Made by a program: the position numbers and the translations under genes
Notes under the pieces: model-generated
Seen by the model: the letters and a program-made list of their open reading frames with translations, nothing else
Database searches by the model: none
Told to the model about the DNA's origin: nothing
Part shown: piece after piece, positions 24,717-35,391 of the stretch
How the letters are laid out: every line of letters starts with the position of its first letter
Position numbering within the stretch: the stretch's first letter is position 1
Assembly (NCBI GenBank): GCA_949987565.1
Contig: OX465110.1
Coordinates: 19,807,273-19,871,272 of the forward strand
Length of the DNA stretch: 64,000 nucleotides
Direction of reading: 5' to 3'
Source: Luidia sarsii
Taxonomy: Eukaryota > Echinodermata > Asteroidea > Paxillosida > Luidiidae

Positions 24717-24838
24717 TTACGATCAATCCTAAGACGATGAGCGATGCACAGAAACCATACGGAATGTCACAACTTACGAAGGGTTATCCATCATAAGTTG
24801 AGTTACGATGGATCGTAAGGCTTTGTGAAATCCACCCC
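24717..24838. repeat. small foldback element, family F
   Basis: Arms AACTTACGATCAATCCTAAG... and ...TTACGATGGATCGTAAG, with internal GAGCGATGCACAGAAACC. A related copy lies at 52770-52935 (GGTTTCTGTGCATCGCTCAT), and a degenerate one at about 895-960. Confidence 0.65.
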
Positions 24839-25062
24839 TGGTTTTGTAATGAGAATTGCCAGTCTACAAGGACCAACAGGCAACAGCATATGGTAGGTGA
24901 ACAAATGAATAATTACTGGCTTGCTCTTGAAAGGGTTCAGCTACAGCATTTGTAGGCAGCCAGCACCCTACTACCAGCAAATTCACAACAGGCTCCGGTT
25001 TGGGCCGCAACAAATGGAATATCCAACTCAACAGTAGAATCACAATTCTGCCATCATGAATC

Positions 25063-25131
25063 ACACTGGAATTTTTGCCAAAATGCGCCTTCCATTGAAT
25101 GGAAGGCGCATTTTGGCAAAAATTCCAGTGT
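25063..25131. repeat. 69-bp perfect palindrome, 34-bp arms, 1-nt spacer
   Basis: Left arm 25063-25096 (ACACTGGAATTTTTGCC...), centre G at 25097, right arm 25098-25131 the exact reverse complement. No mismatch seen. Confidence 0.95.
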
Positions 25132-26261
25132 ACAAGTACAGTCAGTGTATATCTTCCATTACTTTCCTATCTACTGGATGGTGCTTCTACATGTACATGT
25201 ACATGTACTCTTAAGTCTCTAAATTATAAATGCGGTAGGGCCTACAGTGTACCATTATGCTAACTATTCTCTGACAAACCAAATAATGTCAATTACTCTG
25301 ACGTTCATGTGTTCAGTATGGTAATTTCTTTGGTTTCTCCATCCTGTAGAAGGCTACAAAAGTAAAAAAGGTCATCTCCTTGTGCGGAACGGATCACGGC
25401 TCACTTCTACTTCTAGTGAATGTAATGAACATTATAGTATATTTGAAAGCTTTCCATTTCGGTAAATTTATGGAGTTTGTAAATTAGATGTTCTCTCCCC
25501 CTCAGTTTCAAGTGTGTGGAATAGTCTACATGTATGTACGTGTACATGTACAGTACAGTACATGTACATGTTTCTGTAGAAGGGTACAGTATCTTTCTAA
25601 TAAGTGTAATGTACAGTGTACATGTAAATGTCATTTTAATTACACGTGTGTAGTCTATACTGTTCTGTAGGCCATACATGTACATGTATGTGTAAATGGA
25701 CATCTCCACAGAATAGGAACAGTTAATATGGCCACACAGCTTCAAGGGGCACTACACAATTAATGCTTCATCGATCAGGTTCTATCTGGCTTCAGATTCG
25801 GTGAAGCGTGGATGGAGCTGATGTCAAACCCAGGCCTTAGGGATTGACATGGCTGCACATGGTCTCGAAGTCTAAGAAAGAGGCCAGTGCTACTGTACTT
25901 CTCTGTTGCTTAAAATGTCCGTGGAGGAGGAATATTATTGGGAAGGGGGAACTGGCCGCAGAGCTAGTAATTGCCTGTGTGAGGTCATCTTTGTAGGGAC
26001 CCTGAATACAATTTACCTCCCTGAGGGCAACCCCCATCCCCCCCCCCATCCAAATTTACGATTGGAGAGCCTCCAAGGACAATCACGTTAATTGCATACA
26101 GATTCTGAGATATGGCAATGAATATTGCTATGGCCATGTAGTGGACACTACTGGCCATGGATGCATTTTTATACATGTCCATTCAACGCCAAGCATATTG
26201 CCCCTTATTGTACACTGTACATGTACCTTGAGGTGCAGGTCTGGTATTTCCGATCCTAGCA

Positions 26262-26504
26262 GGGCCTTTCATAGAGCCGCTTAAGCGTGAAAATCTGCTA
26301 AGCGGGAAAAGTCTCCCTCGTGTAAACGGGACTATTACAAACCGCACTGGGATTTGATGTCAATTGCTTTTGACTTGTATTCCACTCTTTTGTTACTGCT
26401 TAAACAATAAGTCAAAGTTTGGGTTGGCAAGGTGGTTCTATGAACCCTGACTTCTTGTGTTTAAGCAGATTCTGGCGCTTAAGTATCGCTATGAAATTGG
26501 CCCC
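26262..26504. repeat. foldback MITE, family E
   Basis: Ends GGGCCTTTCATAGAGCCGCTT and GCGATACTTAAGCG..TTGGCCC type inverted repeats (CGCTATGAAATTGGCCC). Second copy at 57619-57862. Both share GTTTGGGTTGGCAAG and TTTTGACTTGTATTCCAC. Confidence 0.8.
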
Positions 26505-28060
26505 AGGACTTCTGCTCAAAGGTGCTCCCGTGGAATGGATCAGGAAAGGTCATGCCCTCAGGTCTCTTTTTCTTTCAAGCTGGTTTTCCAGTATTACAGT
26601 TACCAATGGATACAGCTAGATGTCTTTCCTATGCAACCCAGTGTCAGACTCAACCATCAAAACGGCCTGGGAGTCCGCGGGGCCAAGAATTGCAGAGTAT
26701 TTCTTATTGCATTGTGTTTACTAGTGCTTTTCAAAATCAGCCAACCTAGCAACATGATCGATATGCTGCCGAAGACCAATAAAGCTAAATTTGCACACTT
26801 GCGATGGGTTGCACAATTCACGGCATTGAAACGAGACATTTAACAGCCCTCTGCAATTTGCTTGCAAGAACGCACATCTTCCAAAATTTGACACCCAAAT
26901 TTCTGCACACTTCTGTGAATCTTTTGGAAAAAAATAAAACTCAGGTTTCAGTTCAGTATTTCCATTCAACCGCATATCATTTGCTGCTTTTGCACCATTT
27001 TCCTTTAGTACATATTATACTGTACAAAAAAAGTGTACAATTTACATTTTACAGTAAACGTTGTCATGGAAGCCAACAACACATGTATTGTATGACAAAA
27101 TCATGAGTTACCTGTCCAGTAGAAAAACCTCATAGTATTCTTATATATTTAAGTTATCAGGGAATATCTTACATGTACCTCATGAAATTTAAACCATGGA
27201 GGTAGAGGAGTACCTCCATGTTTAAACTGTGTCTGAAAAGAAACAGCCCAACCCATTAATTTGAATGGTTTGGCCCAAACAATGAAAACAAGAAGAAGAC
27301 ATTTTTCTCCTTCTCTCTCTTTTAGGTTAACAAAAGGAAACCAATGATTAAAAAGAAATAATAATTAACTTGAACAGCTGACAGATTTCCAACAGTATCA
27401 GTGAGAAAATACACAATGTAGTACATTGTACTGTAGGCCTACTGTACAGTACATGTTTCTTCAAATAGAAATGGTTAAAAACTTAAAATATGGAAAGATA
27501 GAAAGTCGGATTTTGAAAAGATGGCGATAACAGGCCCTCAAAACTTAAGCTTGCATCATTTCTGCTTATCTACTTCAGATGTATACAGTTATAAAAAAAC
27601 AGCCAACACCATGTTTTTTTTATCTGTTCAGAGTAATCAAAATTCATCCAAATCAATTCAGAATGGTCACATTAGAACCGACATACATGTAATTCTAATG
27701 AGAGTTGGAAATGTTGTAATGTTTGTAAATAGATAGATAGAAAATGTAGTAAGAATAAATATTGCTCATTAAACTTTTTCCTTCATTAGGCCCTATTTAA
27801 TTTTTTCCCTGTATGTTGTCTTCATGAGTTTATTTATATATTTTTTTGGTTTCAATTAATCATATAAAATGAACACCCATTATGAAAGGGTTATCAAAAA
27901 TATACCAAGTCCAGTTGGTCAAGCTGATAATGGCACCTATTAAAAATGTATCTAGATACTTTTTCTGCCTGTTGTTGGAATTTTGGAGTGGCCTGGCTTC
28001 CTTTGTTGTTGTTCAATAAAGAATTATAATCTAATCTGATTCTAAATAATTATAATCCAA
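26505..28060. other. no gene recognised
   Basis: AT-rich sequence without supported exons. A hairpin at 27187-27232 (GGAGGTA / TACCTCC arms) contains the CCTCCATGGTTT motif that also recurs at 18599 and 29901. Confidence 0.4.
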
Positions 28061-28605
28061 TTGATTCGATCCAATCCAATCTAATCCAATCCAATCCAAT
28101 TCAACCCAATCCAATCCAATCCAACCCAACCCAATCCAATCCAATCCAATCCAATCCAACCCAATCCAATCCAATCCAATCCAATCCAATCAATCCAATC
28201 CAATCAATCCAATCCAACCCAATCCAATTCAATCCAATCCAATCCAATCCAATCCAATCCAATCCAATCCAATCCAATCCAACCCAAACCAATCCAATCC
28301 AATCCAACCCAATCCAACCCAATCCAATCCAATCCAATCCAATCCAATCCAATCCAATCCAATCCAACCCAATCCAATCCAACCCAATCTAATCCAATCT
28401 AATCAATCCAATCCAATTCAATCCAATCCAATCAATCCAATCCAATCCAATCCAATCAATCCAATCCAATCCAATCCAATTCAATCCAATCCAATCCAAA
28501 TCAATCCAATCCAATCCAAATCAATGCAATCCAATGCAATCCAATGCAATCCAATGCAATCCAATGCAACGCAATCCAATCCAATCCAATCCAATCTAAC
28601 CTAAT
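28060..28605. repeat. (CCAAT)n pentanucleotide array
   Basis: About 540 bp, roughly 100 CCAAT units, with variants CCAAC, CAAT and GCAAT. Because 5 and 3 are coprime, the long minus frame repeats the peptide WIGLD. Confidence 0.95.
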
Positions 28606-28794
28606 CTTTGTACAGTGTTCTTGGTACTCCAAAACAGATGAAAGAAAAATGGACACAAATCAAGAGCTTGATCCTAGAATCCAAGATGCCAGGTTTTGGA
28701 AAAGTTTTACTGTGAGATTTGGTGATTTTTTTTAATAAATACTGTAAGGGAAAAACTGACTTGGAACTTTAAAAAAAAAAAAGCAAAGAAAACT

Positions 28795-28860
28795 TAATTT
28801 GACTGGACCAGGGCGGGATTTGAACCTGAGATCCCTGGTTTTGTGTACCAGCGCTTGAAA
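28795..28860 (-). repeat. tRNA-like SINE fragment
   Basis: The minus strand carries the B-box-like GGTTCAAATCC within GATCTCAGGTTCAAATCCCG; the A-box half is missing or degenerate. GGGAAAAACTGAC(T)GGGAAC-type sequence next to it also occurs at 11141. Confidence 0.4.
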
Positions 28861-29264
28861 TAAGTCAATGGCACATTAGTGCATCAATCGATAGCAAATT
28901 ATTGCTTAATAAAAAAACGAGAAAACAAAATATATGGGTGGTTTTATTTCATACATTGGGCATTCTGTATATAACCAGATTACCAGAAAACACAGAAAAT
29001 AATTAATATCAATATTAATCATATTAATCATGAAATAATTTATCAAAAATTATTTATGAAATTCAATGTACTTGTACATGTATGTTGCAAATTAAAATAT
29101 TTGTGCAACTAAAAACTGTACAAAAGTAGGCCTACAATTTGTCTCACAATAAAAAAAATCTTTTTGTAGAATTCGGGGGCATGGTGAAAGTGAAGATTGA
29201 CTAGTCAGAGTAATCAGATGCTGATAACAATAAATATAGGCTTAGTGATTGCTCAGTACTCGCG

Positions 29265-29445
29265 AATAATAAACTATTTGTCGATGTTTGAGTGAAGATT
29301 TCTGGAGTACAGCATCTCAGACCGGAAGATTTCAACATGAGGATTCTATTCAGTCCATCTACAAACTGTGTAAATTAGAAGGAAATCTGTGGACATCGCT
29401 GTTTTCCAATCTTCCCAGTGTTGTATTGGGCCTTTAAATGCCAAA
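29265..29445. repeat. dispersed repeat shared with 59525-59730 (inverted)
   Basis: TACAAACTGTGTAAATTAGAAG and GTCGATGTTTGAGTGAAGAT here appear as the reverse complement at 59575-59700, in matching order. Family unknown. Confidence 0.65.
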
Positions 29446-30990
29446 TCCACCATCCCAAATTAAAGAATGTGCCCAAAGATATATATTCTGTAAAATAATA
29501 GAATCTTAAGAAATCCAAAACAACATGTATGTATTTATGCCCTGCCACTTATTGAAACGAGATGTGGTAAAAATAATAAACAATGAATGAATGAATGAAA
29601 GAATGAATGAATGAATGAAAGAATGAATGACTGCACGTTTTCCCATGAACGTTACACTATACTTTTATACCGCCGTCCGTTTGCCACAGAAAATATCTGA
29701 TTTGGTTAGAAAGGTAACGATAATCAAAAATATAATGGAGGTAGTTGGGCCATGAAGTTCCATAGTTTCGCTTCTGTGCAGGCCAAGCCCTGACAGTCAC
29801 GGTAGGAATGCTAAGAAACAACGTCCTGTCTACACAATCAACAATATTCAATAATCGTGAATGTGAAACTAAAATTCCTTTATTTTGTTTGACTCTTCCT
29901 ACCTCCATGGTTTGATCATGTAAAAAAAAAGCGAGTAATAAATCATATTCATGAGGTAATATTTGTCTTAAAATTAAGAATGGGGCGGGAATCACCCACT
30001 ATGGTACCGGTCTCTTTCCTTGCTGTATGGGTAGACGAATGTTTCACTTTCCTTGCAGTTTCACTTTCAGAATGATTCAAGAATTACACACTCACGCTGA
30101 GGATTTCCTCTTACTACTGAATAATTATTTCTGTACAGTTTAGTTTTACAGGTTGAACGAAAAGCGATCAAGATCGTCTCTCAAGGTCATGCTGTGACAA
30201 TTTCAGGAATCTAAACTAAAAATCGGCTCCACCGTTAATCAAATCATGATTAAATTGACCGATAGATTTTTGAGTAGAAGAAGAAATTTAGAGAGGAAAT
30301 AACGTTCCCTAACATAAATTGCATCCTACCTTGTTCGTTTCCCGTAGTGTCGAACAGAAGCGTGCGATGAATGGATTTCATAAACACTCAACAGTAGTTG
30401 ATTATTCATATCAATCTACATGACTACATGGGCGGTTTGATTGCGGCGACTGCTCAACCACACACAAGCTTTCTTACTGAGCGCTCACTGACAATGGCTT
30501 TTTAATATAACGGGAGTAGCGCATAAAATAGTAAATTAGTATTAGCCCGTTGTGCTGTGTACGCGCACATGTACTGTGTGCATGTATTACCGATCACCCG
30601 TGATCACCTCACGCACGGCAAACGTACTCCTACCTTCTGTAAGTTACTCCAGCTTCCGGCCCACGCAGTGCATGCATGGATGGTCTGATCACAGTTAGTC
30701 TATCATCATGGTCTAATCATGGAGCTATTATCTCGATCACAGTAGGACCTCTCTCGAAGGTCGTATGATTTCTCCTTTTTACAAAAGAATGTCAAGTCCC
30801 TTACGTTTATGAGTAATTTTTGTTTTGAGTGGCGCTATCATGGTCCGACCTGCGAATTTGTATTCCTTTTCCGGTTTGTAATGATGTCATACTTTTGAAT
30901 AATGTCCGCCGCGTGCTGGGAGATGATTCGCGCTGGCGGTGGCTGTGATTTCTTTATATTATTCATATCGACACGAGAGGGCGCTGCAGT
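29445..30990. promoter_or_regulatory. upstream region of TRAPPC2L, possibly shared with a divergent gene
   Basis: Holds an (AATG)n tract at 29585-29632, then relatively repeat-poor sequence. On the minus strand AACAAGGTAGGA (about 30331-30342) looks like a splice donor, so a non-coding first exon of the minus-strand sialyltransferase could start near here; this is speculative. GAGGGCGCTGCAG at 30977-30989 resembles a CTCF core, although that string is also common in repeats. Confidence 0.3.
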
Positions 30991-31003
30991 GCAAGATGGC
31001 GGT
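30991..31003 (+). promoter_or_regulatory. YY1-type motif over the TRAPPC2L start codon
   Basis: GCAAGATGGCGGT contains the YY1 core AAGATGGCGG with the ATG as the start codon, typical of TATA-less housekeeping promoters where YY1 sits just downstream of the start site. Confidence 0.55.
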
Positions 31004-33389
31004 CTGCGTAGCGGTGATAGCCAAAGAGGTAGACGTTTATTTTTATTTTTAATGCTTACGAAAGGTGTCTGCTTTAATTGTAGTAGTTGTTACATTGTTT
31101 CAGAGTCTTAACCTAAATGTAGATCTATTGCGTGCGGAGGGAGAACGAATGCTTCAACGCAAATCACCGAGCAAGGGGCGTTCCGGTACAGCGCTGGTTG
31201 CCGAGTAACTTGGTCTGAAAATCGACTCTCTCGTATTAATGGGCGTTTTACTTTTACTTAGTCCCACACAACCAGAAGAAATTCGATTTTAAGGACTGAA
31301 GGAGCATGCCAAAAACTAGTCCTACTCCTTACAAATTATATTTTGTAGTCTGAATAACTTGGACCTAATAAAATAATAAAGTATTTACTTAGTAATCATT
31401 AAATTATTATTATTAATATTAATACAATAATAAGGATAATACTAATTTACTAGTACTAGCAGTAGTAATACTAATACTATAATCTATAGTAATACTTATA
31501 CAAGTAGTACTGTAGTACTGTAGCAGTTCTACTACTAGTACTTAGTAGTCTAGTACTAGTACTAGTAGTACTTAGTAAATAGTATTAATACTAATATATT
31601 GCAATAGTAATAATTTATTAATTACTAATTATTTTTAGTAATTACATCGAGGTTGAGAATGTTGTCAAATCAACGCATACATATTATATGACTCAATGAT
31701 AATTTATATATAATAAATCATTTAATATAATTCTGACTTTGTAAAATAACTTCCACTGTGATGTCATATTCAATCCTCCACAGAACTATCCGCTGTACAT
31801 CAGCACCATACCGACCGAGAATGAGCTGAAGTTCCACTACACGGTGCACACGTGCCTGGACGTGATCGAAGAGAAGGTGTCGGCAGTCGGCAAGAGCGTC
31901 AATGACCCGCGTGAGCTGTACCTCAGCCTCCTGTACCCCACGGAGGACTACAAGGTGTACGGCTACGTCACCAACACCAAGATCAAGTTTGTCATTGTGG
32001 TCGAGTCCTCCAACATGCAGCTCAGGGACAACGAAATCAGGAATGTGAGTGCCGAGTGGGCGAGGATAGTTGTGCTCCTACGATGTGTTGAGATTTTCTT
32101 TCACGTTGGCAATTCTCCGTGGTCCCCTCAGATACAGATTGTAGTACCCTGGCCGTGGTTGTTGGTGGCAGTGCAAAAAAAAAAAAGGCTTCCATAATGA
32201 AGTGAAGGTTACGGACTGTATCCAGTCACCCTGGTAAGTGGTAACCCTGTCTGCCAATTGTATTCAGTCACCCGATGTGGGTGCACAAAGGGCTGATGTG
32301 CGATGACCCTGTCTACCAAAGTGGTCTGTGTGATAAATAGGGGTAAATAGATAAAGGGGTCTGTGTGTTAATGACCCTATCTGCCTATTGTATTCAGTCA
32401 TCCGATGTGGGTTGACAAGGGTTGCGATGACCTTATCTGCCAAAGTCACCTGATATTGGTAATTAAAGGGGTTGGTGTGCGATGATATGACCCTGTCAAC
32501 CAATTGTATTCAGTCACCTGGTGTGGGTAGACTCTGCCAATTGTATTCAGTCACCTGATGTGGGTGGACAAAGGGTTGGTGTGTGATGACCCTGTCTACC
32601 TATTGTATTCAATCACCTGATGTGGGTTGACAAGGAAGTTGGTGTGCGATGATCCCATCTGCCAATCGTATTACATCACTTGATGTAAGTAGACAGAGGT
32701 TGGTTTGTACCATGGCCCCCTGCTATGATAGACCTTAGGTGACCCTGTCTGAGTCATCTGTATCGACAGCCATCGTGTAATGCTGTACACTTTTGTTGTC
32801 GTTTCCCCCAGATGTTCAAGACATTACACAATGCCTACGTTGACATGCTGTGCAATCCGTTCTACACACCCGGGGAGAACATCAAATCAAAGTGAGTTTT
32901 GCTGTTCATACGTATTGATAATACTCTCCACCAGAGGTATGTACTCAGGACCCCATCCCCTGATAACAATTCCGCATTAGGTAATCACACAAAAAAGTCA
33001 ACTTGATTTCTTCAGAATGAATAGGTTTCAACTTAATTATAATAATAAAAATAATGGACATTTCTAGAGCACCAGAATCCGTCTTCAAAGACACCCAAGG
33101 CGCTTAACAACATTATACAGAATCAAAGAAAAAGACTACATATACCATTAATTAGGAAAAACTATTATCAAACAAATGTTTTGAAAGAGGATTTGAAATC
33201 TGATATGGAGGACATACTAAGTCCAGTCTGTCCATGAATATGACGCGTTGCCAAAATCGGTTTAATCCCTAAATCCTTACATCTCAAAATGGCCTGACGT
33301 TCCGATCCTAAACCTTTTTTTTTTGCAAATGTCCTCTCTTATGCAGGGTCTTTGACAACACCGTGATGCAGATGATGATGCAGGATTGA
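30996..33389 (+). CDS. TRAPPC2L: TRAPPC2L, trafficking protein particle complex subunit 2-like
   Basis: Exons: 30996-31028, 31784-32044, 32812-32891, 33347-33389; phases 0, 0, 2; all GT/AG; 138 aa (human about 140). TRAPPC2L is a longin-like subunit of the TRAPP tethering complexes acting in ER-to-Golgi and Golgi traffic and autophagy. Recognisable: [66 protein letters not shown] and the C-terminal [13 protein letters not shown]. Start chosen by homology of the first exon. Intron 2 holds a degenerate tandem repeat and intron 1 an ACT/AGT-rich tract. Convergent with PABPN1 on its right. Confidence 0.95.
31375..31645. repeat. ACT/AGT and ATT-rich microsatellite-like tract
   Basis: Irregular ACTAGTACTAGT, AGTACTGTAGTACT and TTATTATTA strings in TRAPPC2L intron 1; self-complementary. 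Related tracts at 49795-49845 and 50045-50195. Confidence 0.8.
32216..32760. repeat. degenerate ~60-bp tandem repeat in TRAPPC2L intron 2
   Basis: About eight diverged copies of TATTCAGTCACCTGATGTGG ... GTGCGATGACCCTGTCTGCC with indels (32262, 32392, 32505, 32543, 32605...). Confidence 0.85.
33030..33245 (-). mobile_element. 3' end of a LINE, same family as 23594-23817
   Basis: Reverse complement of the 23.6-kb copy: TAATAATAAAAATAATGGAC tail, GCGCTTAACAACATTATACAG, and the ORF2 C-terminal codons ending near 33220. It lies in TRAPPC2L intron 3, antisense to the gene. Confidence 0.75.
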
Positions 33390-34007
33390 GAGTGGAATCC
33401 CAGTCACAACACCCAAAAGCTCTCGGCCCATGATGTTGTTCCCCCACTTCAGATGGCTTAGGCAGTTTGCTTGGGCTTGTCAAGCCGTGACTGGCCACAA
33501 GTTTTAGGTTTCAGACAGTGGCAAACCTGTGAACAGTTGGAAGGCTTATTATTGAGACCTGGGAAGAACTCATGGTCCAATGGCTGTATCCAATATGGCA
33601 GACCAAACAGTTGTCAACCAATGGTTGGCCAGAGCCCAGATAGTCCACCATAGTTTAATTACGTTCTCTTTGTACTGGAAGTTAAAGACTAACGTGAAAG
33701 GACCAGGTGTGCATTCCTTGGGGGGCGTTAAATGGGGAGGGGCTGATGCTTTGCCAGAAAAAAAATAACCAGGTTAAGACAAAAGGATTCAAGTTAGGGC
33801 CCTACTCAAGAAGGGTTTTCCCTCCACTGTTGGGGAAAAAAGGATTGTGGTCTCGCTAGTCCTTAGATGAATGGTACGTTTTTTTGTAGCTCACTCGCAG
33901 GATTACCCGTCTTGCCGTTCATCCTTGTTGTAAATACTACTCCATTATTTGACAAATGACACAGAATAACATGGTAATCGTGGACAAGTGTTTTGCTATA
34001 ATTGTGA

Positions 34008-34013
34008 TTTATT
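34008..34013 (-). terminator. candidate poly(A) signal for PABPN1
   Basis: TTTATT on plus, AATAAA on minus; the nearest canonical hexamer I see downstream of the PABPN1 stop codon (about 1.4 kb). Confidence 0.35.
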
Positions 34014-34329
34014 GGGTCTTCTGCCATTGGTTACATAGTAGCAGTGCTTGTACCTTTCAATTGAAAGCTTTGCCTAAGAGCGGGAGGAATTGTATGGTTT
34101 TAAGAGAGCGGTAGTCAGTGCTGAAGACTTTCACTCCTTGAAAAATATTCTTGTAAGAGATTGAAAAGCTCTGCTCAGCGAAAAGGATTCAGCGGAATCC
34201 GTACGCAAAACAAGGGCTTTGCTTTGTCATAAATAATACGGGACATTCATTCTTTTTTTTTATCCATTCCCCATAAGGCTAAATTATGTACGTCTACTAT
34301 GTTATAAGTACATGGATATTATGGATGTA

Positions 34330-34356
34330 AATAAATACAAAATAAATAAAAATAAA
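34330..34356 (+). terminator. candidate poly(A) signals for TRAPPC2L
   Basis: Four overlapping AATAAA hexamers, the first canonical ones downstream of the stop codon that I see on plus (about 940 nt past it). Confidence 0.45.
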
Positions 34357-35391
34357 CCTGTCACTTTTTGGGGTATTATTTCTGGTGATGTAAGGTTTTT
34401 TTGGGGGGAATTAGCATGATTTTCAAAAAAACACTAGGGGGCCAAAGTCTTAGAAACATGGAATATTGTAGATTTGAGTGCTAAATGGTAATGTAAGAAA
34501 TATACCAACTAATGCTTCAAAGTTAAATATTTAAAAAGCAATGCTGAAAAAAGGGAACGGAATTCAACAGCTGATAAAACAACGTAAAACAAAAAATATA
34601 TTTTGGAGACTGGTTTCTATGTAACAACAAGATTCTGCATGTACCCATTCAGTTACCAGTAATCAATTGGGGGGGGGGGAGAAACCCAGGAAGGTGACAA
34701 TTTGAACAACCCTTTCTTTTTGAGAAACAAAACAGCAGCTTGACGTGGCCCATTGCTGGACAATTTTACACCGAGGAATGGGGAGACACGTGGTAAACCG
34801 CTTTCAGTCTACCCACGGCCAGATACACGCCTACAGGCTTCATACTTGGTTTCATTACAGGGGACACAGTTGCTAAATTATAACATAATAATTATTCACA
34901 GCTTTGGGTGGTAGTAGGTTTGAAGACTACTTGGTGCATCGACAAAAAGTGGAAAGCCTAAGACCGGTCTCACCTGGCAGTACTCTAAAAAAACAAACCA
35001 ATCGTATCTTATTTCCTACGAGTTTGCTCTTATACTAAATAGTTGAATGGCCTGAAAACCAGAAGGATTTTTGACGGCTTGGTCAGCTGTGGCTTTGGTA
35101 ATGATTCTGACCAAAGTCGGCCTGTATGGTATACTTCTTTGGCAAAAATATGTGAAGCATTCTTGGTTGGAGAGGAGCAAATGGTTGGTTTACATCCAAC
35201 TCAAAGAGGAAAGATTTTGCATTGCTAGCGAGTGACTTTTCATTCGTTTCCAACGGGGCTTTGCAAGGGAATGTGACTTTGAAGCTTGAGAGGGGGCATG
35301 TCTATACTTACATGTATGTAACGTCAAAGAGTCCAAACAGGAAAAAAAAAAAGGGGCAAACCAACCCGAACTAAACATACACACAATAATC

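Larger units (their letters stand above)
18940..26260. other. gene-poor, repeat-rich intergenic or intronic stretch
   Basis: No exon recognised. Besides elements listed separately it contains CAG/CAA-rich trinucleotide tracts (21400-21545, 21775-21880), an RFX-type palindrome (21773-21786), (CATC)n (24416-24490) and many TGTACA clusters. Confidence 0.55.
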
